Of a DNA stretch of 64,000 nucleotides, positions 25,201-35,400 are shown in pieces. The position numbers and the translations under genes were made by a program. A model generated the notes under the pieces. The model was not told the origin of the DNA, did no database searches, and saw only the letters and a program-made list of their open reading frames with translations. Numbering within the stretch: the stretch's first letter is position 1; each line of letters starts with the position of its first letter. Source of the stretch: Beroe forskalii (Eukaryota; Ctenophora; Nuda; Beroida; Beroidae). The stretch is from positions 94,224 through 158,223 of the forward strand of contig WFMF01000422.1 of the NCBI GenBank assembly GCA_011033025.1, in the 5' to 3' direction.

Positions 25201-27417
25201 CTCCCCAGTGCTTCTGCCAGGTTAGTCCCTCCCCAGTGCTTCTGCCAGGTTAGTCCCTCCCCAGTGCTTCTGCCAGGTTAGTCCCTCCCCAGTGCTTCTG
25301 CCAGGTTAGTCCCTCCCCAGTGCTTCTGCCAGGTTAGTCCCTCCCCAGTGCTTCTGCCAGGTTGGTCCCTCCCCAGTGCTTCTGCCAGGTTAGTCCCTCC
25401 CCAGTGCTTCTGCCAGGTTAGTCCTCCCCAGTGCTTCTGGGTTAGTCCCTCCCCAGTGCTTCTGCCAGGTTGCCCCAATTCCTCCCCAGTGCTTCTGCCA
25501 GGTTAGTCCCTCCCTCCCCAGTGCTTCTGCCAGGTTAGTCCCCCCAGTGCTTCTGCCAGGTTAGTCCCTCCCCAGTGCTTCTGCCAGGTTAGTCCCTCCC
25601 CAGTGCTTCTGCCAGGTTAGTCCCTCCCCAGTGCTTCTGCCAGGTTAGTCCCTCCCCAGTGCTTCTGCCAGGTTAGTCCCTCCCCAGTGCTTCTGCCAGG
25701 TTAGTCCCTCCCCAGTGCTTCTGCCAGGTTGGTCCCTCCCAGTGCTTCTGCCAGGTTAGTCCCTCCCCAGTGCTTCTGCCAGGTTAGTCCCTCCCCAGTG
25801 CTTCTGCCAGGTTAGTCCCTCCCCAGTGCTTCTGCCAGGTTAGTCCCTCCCCAGTGCTTCTGCCAGGTTAGTCCCTCCCCAGTGCTTCTGCCAGGTTGGT
25901 CCCTCCCCAGTGCTTCTGCCAGGTTAGTCCCTCCCAGTGCTTCTGCCAGGTTAGTCCCTCCCCAGTGCTTCTGGTTCTGCCAGGTCCTCCCCAGTGCTTC
26001 TGCCAGGTTAGTCCCTCCCAGTGCTTCTGCCAGGTTAGTCCTCCCCAGTGCTTCTGCCAGGTTAGTCCCTCCCAGTGCTTCTGCCAGGTTAGTCCCTCCC
26101 CAGTGCTTCTGCCAGGTTAGTCCCTCCCCAGTGCTTCTGCCAGGTTAGTCCCTCCCCAGTGCTTCTGCCAGGTTAGTCCCTCCCCAGTGCTTCTGCCAGG
26201 TTAGTCCCTCCCCAGTGCTTCTGCCAGGTTAGTCCCTCCCCAGTGCTTCTGCCAGGTTAGTCCCTCCCAGTGCTTCTGTCAGGTTAGTCCTCCCCAGTGC
26301 TTCTGCCAGGTGAGTTCCTCTCCAGTGCTTCTGCCAGGTGAGTTCCTCTCCAGTGCTTCTGCCAGGTAAGTCCCTCTCCAGTGCTTCTGCCAGGTTAGTC
26401 CCTCCCCAGTGCTTCTGCCAGGTGAGTTCCTCTCCAGTGCTTCTGCCAGGTAAGTCCCTCCCCAGTGCTTCTGCCAGGTTAGTCCCTCCCCAGTGCTTCT
26501 GCCAGGTTAGTCCCTCCCCAGTGCTTCTGCCAGGTTAGTCCCTCCCCAGTGCTTCTGCCAGGTTAGTCCCTCCCCAGTGCTTCTGCCAGGTTAGTCCCTC
26601 CCCAGTGCTTCTGCCAGGTTAGTCCCTCCCCAGTGCTTCTGCCAGGTTAGTCCCTCCCCAGTGCTTCTGTCAGGTTAGTCCTCCCCAGTGCTTCTGCCAG
26701 GTGAGTTCCTCTCCAGTGCTTCTGCCAGGTGAGTTCCTCTCCAGTGCTTCTGCCAGGTAAAGTAAGTGATGAGATTTGTTGCCGGCCTGCAGAAGATGAA
26801 AGGTTGCGTCTTGAACTGTGTAAACTGCAGCACACTTCCTTCTCCTAATATGTCATGATAACTAAAAGCCATTCCCTGCAGGGCCTACGGAAAGATGATG
26901 ATGCCAGGTATGGGAGCCATGAACTCAGAGCTCATGAGCAAGCTGGGTAACAAGAGCAAGAACCCCGACCCTGAACCCGCCGAGGAGCCCCCGTCAGAAA
27001 AGCCCGCATCTGAGCAGCCCGCTGCAGAGGAAGCTGCGCCCAAGAAGCAGCCCTACCGGCCGCCTGGCATGAAGCCAATGCCTGGCATGGGTTTCGGGAT
27101 GGGCGGCGCCATGGGCTCCGAGCTGGCGGGCAAGTTGAAGTCGCGGAACAAGGCGAGTGAGGAGGCTTCAGAGAAGGCACCGGAGTCAGAGGAGCGGCCA
27201 CCCTCGCCCACAAAGTGAGTGATGACGTCACTTTGATAGGTCCCATTGTACAAGTAATGACGTCATATTGTAATTCATTCAGTTTATTTTGATCATGACT
27301 TGGATTATACAGGATTCTAATTCCCCAATCTCCACCAAGTCCAAGTCGAAAGGGCTCTTCGGTAAAATCGACACGTCTCGGCCTCGCAGTCCGGGATCTC
27401 TCGGCTCTCGCAAAAAT
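16219..27417 (+). CDS. Unrecognised multi-exon gene with MGQC N terminus
   Basis: I do not recognise this product. Proposed exons are 16219-16302, 17106-17184, 17694-17861, 17978-18426, 21404-about 21651, 26882-27214 and about 27313-27417. Phases of the first six agree. The protein begins MGQCLVC, a pattern that suits N-myristoylation and palmitoylation, so membrane attachment is inferred. Exons 3 and 4 are Ser/Lys/Pro/Glu-rich, with EKP-type repeats and long acidic runs. Exon 6 has a motif that appears twice, MPGMGAMNSELMSKLGNK and then MGGAMGSELAGKLKSRNK. Composition suggests a largely disordered scaffold or cytoskeletal protein. Weak points: exon 4 needs the acceptor CTAAG rather than the nearby TTGCAG. 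Exon 5 must end at one particular unit of a donor array to keep frame. Exon 7 fits either canonical splicing (a short tail) or a frame reading KGLFGKIDTSRPRSPGSLG. The true 3' end was not found. The ferlin gene lies tail to tail downstream. Confidence 0.6.
16318..16362 (+). repeat. TGTACAA short tandem repeat in intron 1
   Basis: About four copies of the 10-mer TGTACAATGT directly after the first exon of the MGQC gene. The unit contains the palindrome TGTACA. Confidence 0.8.
16781..16990 (+). repeat. 34-bp tandem repeat in intron 1
   Basis: About six copies of a unit containing AAACCATTAGTTCGATGAAA followed by CATAACATCTCTGT, with small indels. Confidence 0.9.
17230..17367. other. Cloverleaf-like nested inverted repeats in intron 2
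   Basis: An outer stem pairs CGCAGAAAATAT (17230-17241) with ATATTTCTGCG (17357-17367). Inside it sit three hairpins in a row. The first is ATAATTGCCTGC-GAGA-GCAGGCAATTAT (17240-17267, perfect). The second is ATTTAAATGTC (17273-17283) with GACATTTAAAT (17299-17309). The third is GATTTAGAG (17310-17318) with CTCTAAATC (17348-17356). Together they form a four-way junction plan on either strand. It could be a compact foldback transposon or a structured intronic RNA. No tRNA consensus boxes are present. Confidence 0.65.
18495..20325 (+). repeat. 17-bp minisatellite in intron 4, about 107 copies
   Basis: Highly uniform tandem copies of CCCCATGTTACTAGGAT with rare one-base indels and a few ACCC or GTG variants. 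It starts about 70 bases after the exon 4 donor (18427). Low divergence suggests recent expansion or ongoing homogenisation. Confidence 0.97.
20326..21224 (+). other. Rest of intron 4
   Basis: No exon retained. A pyrimidine-rich acceptor-like tract ends CCTCCTAG at 20690, but the 44-nt segment after it would break the frame of the next exon. Confidence 0.4.
21225..21443 (+). repeat. Five tandem copies of a 40-bp unit containing a splice acceptor
   Basis: Each unit holds AGATCTGCGTGTTTCAG followed by GGGACTGAGAAGTTAACTAA, meaning an acceptor plus the first residues (GTEKLTN) of exon 5. The fifth copy runs into the rest of the exon (GASSPAASMDFNEIEDTAAL). TTTCAG and TTGCAG variants occur. Four extra functional-looking acceptors therefore precede exon 5. 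Confidence 0.9.
21610..26765 (+). repeat. 28-30 bp minisatellite carrying splice-donor motifs, about 175 copies
   Basis: The unit is CAGTGCTTCTGCCAGGTTAG followed by TCCCTCCC or TCCCTCCCC. Every unit contains CAG|GTTAGT, a fair 5' splice site. Near the 3' end of the array (26305-26465 and 26695-26760) units instead carry CAG|GTGAGT or CAG|GTAAGT, close to the ideal donor. The array begins in the reading frame of exon 5 and ends about 120 bases before exon 6. The first kilobase is degenerate and the rest uniform. It probably arose by tandem duplication of the exon 5/intron boundary. Confidence 0.95.
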
Positions 27418-27735
27418 CCTGAAAGTCTCCTGTCTGGTTTAACTTTTCCTGTAAGTCTCCTGTCTGGTTTATCTTTTCCTGTAAGTCTCCTGTCTGGTTT
27501 ATATTTTCCTGTAAGTCTCCTGTCTGGTTTATCTTTTCCTGTAAGTCTCCCTGGGTTTATTTTCCTGTAAGTTCCTGGCTTTTCCTGTAAGTCTCCTGTC
27601 TGGTTTATTTTTCCCTGTAAGTCTCCTGTCTGGTTTATATTTTCCTGTAAGTCTCCTGCCTGGTTTATATTTCCAGTCCCTGTCTGGTTTTATCTTTTCC
27701 TGTGAGTTTCAGTCTGGTTTTATATTTTCCATATT
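27418..27735 (+). repeat. 30-bp tandem repeat carrying GTAAGT donors
   Basis: About ten copies of a unit with TTTTCCTGTAAGTCTCCTGT followed by CTGGTTTATC. Each contains CCT|GTAAGT. The copy that abuts the last coding-like stretch reads CCTGAAAGT, so the donor at the exon edge appears to have lost its GT while the copies keep it. Confidence 0.85.
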
Positions 27736-29055
27736 GCGACGGTACTGGTGGAAAATCGGTGTTCAACAAAAATTCAATTTCAATACGTCCTGAGGCGTTT
27801 CTAAAGCTGCATTTTGATCAATACTTGGGTCGCATATTTCCCTGCTATTGCTAGTATACTATAAGTAGTTGTTTCCTTCTTTTAAATTTTGGCTTCATGA
27901 GATTCAACCGCTTTTATCACTCAGCTCATGATGCAACCTATGGCAATTTAAGTCCAAGGGACCTAGTATCATATTGTTTGAGCGTGGAGATTGGTCTATA
28001 ATACTATAACATTGTTCTCAGAATTGCTGTGTTATTATTCAGTTGTCTTTTATATTTTGCAACCAATTAATTAATAATTATATTTTACTTTTAGTGAATT
28101 CATATGATATGATAGTACGTGTCGACTGTAATCAATTATCCTTAATCTTGAGCAATTTTGATGCATATTGGCATTTAATTGTCTATACCTTCAAGTACAA
28201 CGTACGGCGCGGGCTGTAATCCGCGCACGCGAGTTCCTTTCACTTCCTTTTAAACTTGTTGCTTTCGACCGATGAGCCTAGACGTCAGTGACTGTTTCAA
28301 GAGATATGCCCGTCACTTCAGATTCAACCAAGAAATAATGGTCTGTCAAAACTGAAAATTATTTGCCTTCACAAATCAAATGAAATATATGGGACAACTA
28401 TCAAAATTTCATCGTTCAATTTCACAAGTTTAATATTCGCATACCATGAAAATAATCGACTAATTAATATGTTCTGATGTTAAAATTCAGGACCATGATG
28501 GTTACTTTTGTAGTCATTGCAAATTATCAATAGATCAATAATATATTATCATCTCAATCATCAACTAAGTTAGAAGTTAGTAATTAGAATTTGTACTCAA
28601 ATGAATACAATAAAATGATATCCCTCATTGAAATTGAATTTAATGATGAGGAACAAAAATATCTAATCAGGTAAATGAAAACTTGCTGTAATAAGAATTT
28701 CAAATCTACAATTCTATAAAAACTAAACTGTAAAAATGGAAATTCGTATGCATTTTATTATCAGCAACTAGCAAATAATAATATACGAGCTAAAGAGTGT
28801 CCTGATTCGAAGTTTTTCTTTACAAATACATTTTATTTTTTAGTAATATGCCAGATATTTAATATGTACAACTAAAATCTACAAACCATATCACTGCACA
28901 TTGATAAATGTAAAACTAAATATTGAAATAATTTCAGGTCAATATCAGGAATTTTGTAATAAAAAACAACTTTCCCAGCTGATAAAACAATTCGGAGTTA
29001 AAATTCTGCAAATCCTTATAAAAATATTGAATTGTATCTCTATTGAACCCTTCCA
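27736..29055. other. Intergenic region between convergent genes
   Basis: AT-rich spacer of about 1.3 kb between the 3' ends of the MGQC gene and the ferlin. No coding exon or RNA could be supported. It presumably includes both 3' UTRs. Confidence 0.5.
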
Positions 29056-29455
29056 TTAACCGTAGATTGCGTTGTTTATCGCCTCCTGAAATAACAGAAA
29101 TTTTAAAACATGTGACACGTAATGGCATGAAATAGGTTATCAAATGGAACTGGACAATTTCTTCAGATCTGATAACATCTATTTCATAAGATTGATAGCC
29201 TATACTGATAAAAACCCAACGGACCACGCTCGTAGAATTGATATAATATGCTCAAAATTCAATAAAAGATTAAGAATAAACACTGAAGCAAAGAAATCTC
29301 CACAAACCGGTGCGGTGTAAGCCATGAGGATAATGAAGGCTAGAAGAAGAAGGAGAATGAGGCCTATGATGATATGCCACTTGTACCGTCTCCAGATGAT
29401 CACAGTGAACACCTTCCATGGGTTGGTGAACCAGTTGAAGGAAGTTTCAGGGCGA
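29056..29455 (-). CDS. Ferlin exons 48-49: membrane anchor and C terminus
   Basis: Exons 29308-29455 and 29056-29085. Exon 48 begins [14 protein letters not shown], continues [19 protein letters not shown] and ends MAYTAP, giving a single hydrophobic span preceded by basic residues as in all ferlins. Exon 49 adds EAINNAIYG and stop. CCTCCCAA stands at both ends of intron 47: at the exon 47 donor (AA|GTGAGT) and just before exon 48. No AG occurs in the 54 nt before exon 48, so its 3' splice site is non-canonical or the genome copy is altered. The exon 48 donor CCG|GTTTGT is weak. Confidence 0.88.
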
Positions 29456-32400
29456 TTGGGAGGGGATGGAATTATTATGAAATTAATCAATTACCCAATT
29501 AATAAGTTGCTCGAATCAAAGTAGACACATCAAAGGGTCGAAATTGAATGACAATAGCTGTTATATTAAAACTTGAGAGATCTACAGTGAATTCAAAGCC
29601 GCTCTGACCGAGTCTATCCTAGAAATGCTTCACCTAGGCCGAGATCTGCAGTGAGAGTTGAATAAGATGTTACTCACTTGGGAGGTTCGAGTGTGGGGTT
29701 GGTGTTGGGGTCGTCCCTGGCTTTGCCAGCAGGTTTCTCAGCGGCCTCCTGCTCAGTCAGGATCTCCAACTCCATTTCCACCTTACCCTGGCGATGGGAG
29801 ATGGGTTTTAGGGATTGGTTTTGGCGATGGGTTTGGTATCGGAAGAGTTATTGATATTCTCTTGCTCAGTATCATTCTAACTTGTCAGTTATAATTCAAC
29901 GACCATTAATTCACACAGGGATTTACATTCATCTAATCAGTAATTATCCTATTAAATAATAGTATACAGAATGAACCAATCAAAACTCACAGTTAGCTCA
30001 GGCTCCCCGAGAGAGTCGTCGTAGACAGGCCAGAACCCAGCTATCTTCTTCTTTTGGAAGAGTGACATCTTAGGGTACTTCTTCTCGTCATTGTAGACTT
30101 CCAGACTGCATTCCTTAGCGGTTTTAGTAGGAGCAGGGATACGGGTCAGATCAAGGAAGGCCCAGCCTGTGTGTAGTTTTTGATCATAATAGAATGAGGA
30201 AAAATAGCAAATTCTAAGGCGATAGAATTGCGGTCAAATTGTTGAAAGCAAATTCCACTGATCTGAGGAAGTCTCATTTCCGTAGATATCTCAAAAGTAT
30301 CTCACCTAATTTGTCATCTCTGCTGAGGACATCTTTGTCAAACACTTCGATGTTTAAAATAGGATCGATTTTCATCACCGTCTTTTCTATGTGCCAGAAT
30401 TTGCCCTGAAAATTTCACTTCATTAGCGTGTTACCGATTCAGTGATTTATAAACGTTGTTATTTGCCGATTACTCTTCTAGAAATATGTGGTAAAGACTT
30501 TCTAAAATCAAACTTTCGATTGGCAAGGAATTTAATGTTAAGACCCCTACCCGCTTCTTCTGGACCATCTTGTTTTCCTGCAGGATGAAGTCCAAGGGAT
30601 AAGTCATCCTCCAGTTAAAGTTACCCTCTCCCGTCAGGGACCGGTAGTGAACGTCCGTTTCCTGGGCTTCCTTCTTCCTTCCTTCCAGGAAACTGTGCGG
30701 GGGATTTTAGACAAACTTTCAGATCATTTTACATTTTATACATAACAGATCATGGCACAAAAATATCAGTGATGTGACGACTTTCTGAGTGAAACTTCAC
30801 GATTTGAGCAGCATTTAAACCTAACAAATTCCAACATTGAAGCTCGTTCAAACAATGTCTATGTATCACGGCCATCTCACCATTTCACGTAGATGTCTGA
30901 CATCTGTTCTCCCATGATATTCGTCTCATCTAAGATGACGTCCTCTGTATTCCAGATGATACAACGCAGAACGAACCTGAGGACAATGAGGGTTGTAAAA
31001 GGGGAGAACCGAGAATACTGACAAACTCGTACCAGAGTTCAACCGTCGTATAATTTATCTTTGGACAGAAGTGTACAAATTCATCGTCTTAGAGGGGGAT
31101 GGGCAGACACCCTTTGGATGGGAACTTTCCATTATCATCTGCGTGCAGTATATTTTTAGATTTTAAAGGTAAATTCATGAAAGTTACGAACTTCTGAGGT
31201 TGCCGAGGAGCTATTGAGATTGGAGGAGGAACGCTGTCGTTGTAGGGGAATATGTCCACCCACAGATGGATTTTACCCTGAAATTCAAGTTCCATTATTC
31301 GCAACAATATTGAATTTCATCCTCAATCAGGAAATAGTAGCACTTTCAATACATTGAATAATGAACGTCCTATTCCATTCATCACGACTGGAGTTGCAGT
31401 ACATATTTTGGATAACTCAGCAAAAGGCAAATCACATTTAATGAAATCACCATTCGCCGATTCAGCACTGATCAGCGCCTATTATCGGCGATTTCAATAA
31501 ATGCCCAGCAAAACATCACCTCCCTGCCTCACGTACCTGAGGTATGCCCGGACAGTCGTCGTTGTAGAGCGTTCTGGACTCGATGTGTTCTGGCACCACG
31601 CCAAACTTGTGGAGGACTTGCAGTGCCAGCTGGTTCTTCTCTGCAGTCAGGCTAACCGCGGGTTTAGCTCCAGTTGATGTCAGACTGGTGGTGGAGCCAA
31701 GTACCAGAGGACCTTTCGACTTGTCTGCGAATAGTGGGTGAGGGGTTGTGAGTTATTCGTACACGTGCGTGGATCTATGTAATGGTGGTGAAAAGTCTCA
31801 GGAATTAATTCAAATGTTCTGTTGGAAATCTCATTAGTAATTCATAGTTGGTGAGATTGATTTCTCATATACCAGTCGGTAAAGGGGTTCTGAGTTATAA
31901 TATAGTTGTAAGCTTATCAGTAAAGAATTGATGATATATTTATCTAATGAATACGGGCTCCCGTCCACAATGACCTTCAAACCGTCCACATCCCTGTTGT
32001 AGATGGGTTGCACCCATCCCTTCAGCAGACACATTCTCTTCAGAATGTCCACGGGTTTCAGGTTATCTCTCCACTTGTCTTTACTGGTCCTCGACCTGCG
32101 GGGTTTTAATAAGGGTTAGTAAACGAATTTATTTACTGTAATAGAAATTATTTACTATCATAGAAACATGGCTTTTAAGTTCTGGAGTGTCAAAATATTA
32201 TTTCTTAGTTAAAGTTGACTTAAGTCGCTTATATTTGGTTATCGGTATACTCAGAAAGCTAAGGACATTGAAAACTGATTGTTGAAGTTGTGTGTGTATG
32301 TGAAAAAAGCCTAGTGACAAAATCCCCAACATTGAATTCTGGAGTACATTTCGTGTAAACCCGTTTGATGTTGAACATTACTAATGTACAAACGAAATCA

Positions 32401-35400
32401 TAGTGTATATATGTGGTGTGTACGTCTTGATTTACGAATAATAGGGCTCGAAAGTGAGGCTCGGAAATGAGGCAGTCGCGGTTGCGTCCACAGTGGATAC
32501 ACGGCCCCTACTTACCAGCCCCATTGATATTTCATTAAAACTTCAAATTATAGTCCCTAACCAAATGTAACTAACCTGATGTATTGCTGAGAGAGCCCAC
32601 AAGATGCTCTTCTCCAGGACAGGAACCTGTCCTCGATGTCTATCTCAGTAGATCCGATGAGATCATTAGCTCCTATCAGGTCATGATCATACACCTTTAC
32701 CGTCAGCTTGCTGTCTCGAGGCAGCTTGGCTTTGATCTGGAACATCTTTCCAAATACAGTTCTGCAGGGCGTCTGAGAAGCGAGAAATTTTCTTGCAAAT
32801 CTTATAAAAAGTCAGCTATCTGAAAAAACAGTCATTCTAGAAAGGTTGAGTTAAAAAGACTATGAAATGATTTCTTACTTTCCAAAGACAGGATTCAAAT
32901 CCTTCGCGATGTAATCATCCTTGTTGTCCACCGATGTCTTGCCACACTTCACTTGGAGGTAAGGGTCACAAGTACCCCCGAAATCCAGGGGTGCCAGCCC
33001 CACAGCAGCAACACAGTACACCCTGATGAGAACGTCTTGTGAATCGTTGGAAGGGAGGTTTGAGAAGAGAAGAGCGGGTTGCTTCGTCTGACATTCTGCG
33101 TACATCTCTTCTGTGATTTGGTAGATCTTCAGTGAACCCTGCCGAGGATATGTCATCAGATTGAGCCGTGCAAAATCCTAAATCTCAAGAGGGAAGGCTG
33201 ATTGCTGAGTTTCTCTTCTCTTCTATTCTTACTTTATCAATTATTATTTCAGCTAATTTTCGAACTTCCCTATTTACAAAGAGTTTCATTATATCCCAAT
33301 AAGCAATCAGCGTCCACAATCAAACATCTGTTGTAAATTCTGCACCCTTCTCGGTTTTCCTACATACTACTCTTTCCTCTCCTCTTACCTTGAAGATTCC
33401 AACTTTGTTTCTGGTCTCGAAGTCATCATCGTTCTCAGCATCGCTGTCACTGTCATCATCAGAGCTAATCTCGTTGTCAGGTTTCACTATGGTGATGTTT
33501 TCCATGACATCACTGAAGTTATACTGAGTTTCTAGCTCCTTCTGGTAGAACTGAATTGATTTGTAAGTTGGTAAAGTAAATTAGCGAGGAGCATTTTAAA
33601 TTTTCAAGCGATAATAACCAAACTTTGAACTTTTAGAATAAGCGGCCCTGAAATCAGAGAGATATCCAAAAAGTAAGTTTGGGAATTCGTAAAATAAAAA
33701 CCGTTCGTAATTGAATTAAAACTGGAAGTTTGCCAGCAGTAAGTTTATGAAGCTGTTACATTACAAACATGCAAGTAATGGAATTAAGGAAACTGTAAAA
33801 TCACAAACCGTAAGTTTGGGAAGGTTCCTTTCTTTGAAGATCCTGATGAGTCTGTCGTCGTCTCCGAGACTCTCATAGTACTTGCTCCACCAATCCGATA
33901 CCAGGATATCATCAGGGTTTGAGGCTGCAGTTTCCTCTTCCTGCGGTAACAGATACTTAGGGCGACAAAACAAGGAGGATTGAGGATTTCCTCTTCCTGC
34001 GGAAACTTACCGTAAGAAAAAGATTCTTTAAAAAGTAAACCATTCATTTGTGTCAGTCTTATACAGTATTTACTGTATGATTCAAGCCTTTTTGGCTATT
34101 TCCACAAAAACGCCTCGTTCTGGAAGTGAATTCGGTTAACAATTAAGCAATTAATGATTAGATCGTTTCTAAAATAGCAGAATTTCAGTAGACTTCACCT
34201 TGACTTGCTGCCTCTTCTCCACTCGGCTTTGCTGCTTAGCTTGGGGTGTAGTGGGCTCCTTTCCTGAAACTTACCAATTAGATTAAAACCTGTAGTTCCG
34301 AGATTGTACACTATAAAATGGTATACTTTTGTGCGAAAATAGTTTCTTATTTCATCACTGACTATGGCATCACTTTTACCGCATACCACTCATTTACTTA
34401 CGAAGTGTGGTATGAATTTGTTAGAGATGTAATGCGGGCGATGACAGACATTTCCACGTTGAAATGTGCTTCAGCGCAGAAAGCGAACGCCCTGCGGCTC
34501 ATCCACATTTTATTTTTATACTAAATCTACATTCCCACATTCTCAATCGTCATCCATCCACATTCCAAAGGAAATTATACATTCACAGTGCTAATAAAAT
34601 CATCATTACTCATTAGTGATGTGAATACTGAATAATATGGGATCATGACGTTTTAGTGTTATTGAAGCTATTGGATCATACCTAACTTCTTAACTTGATT
34701 ATTCGAAGCGGTGACCTGGACATGGCAAAGTCTAGACTAAGCCCTCTTTGAAGTTCACATTCACATTTCAAGTCAACACTCAGAAGTTCTTATTTCGAGC
34801 AACCCATTCCACGGTCACACCCTCATTCAGAAACATTTTAAAACAGTCTTAAAACAAAAGTAAAATTAGTGGAAAGTAATTCGTAAGAAGTATATTAGCA
34901 GGATAATATCGTAATTAACTTTCATCAGAAAAAAAAACATAAAATGGCTCAAGGAGATGCGCACATGGCAAGGCAGTAGGCACACAGCGAGCTAGTGGCC
35001 CAAGCTGCAGTGAATCACCCTCTGAGCTGATATCAAAGCTAATTCTAGCAGGGCACGCGACATTCTTACCATTCGTGACTTTTTGGAATAAATGACCACC
35101 TCGACATCATCTCCATCTGGTTAAATCACGGGGTATGTGTTGGTGTTGTTTTGTCATTGAGTTCAGGAAATTAAGATTGAAATTTTATCTAAAATGTCAG
35201 AAAACAAATATAAATGATAGAAAGGATTCAAGACTTTCCTTTCGCCGGTGGCTTCGAGTCAGCTAGTTCGTCATTCTCTATCAGATTCTCGGCTGAATTG
35301 GAAGAAAAAAAATTAAATCCAATAAAGCCAAAATGGCAACCTTCCATTTTGAGAATTAAATTGATTATTTGATTTCAATTGGCTATCTGGATTTCCAAAT

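Noticed and set aside
23635..26538. Frames with QCFCQVSPS-type repeats
   Set aside because: Translations of the splice-donor minisatellite. Only its first few units may contribute a handful of residues to exon 5.
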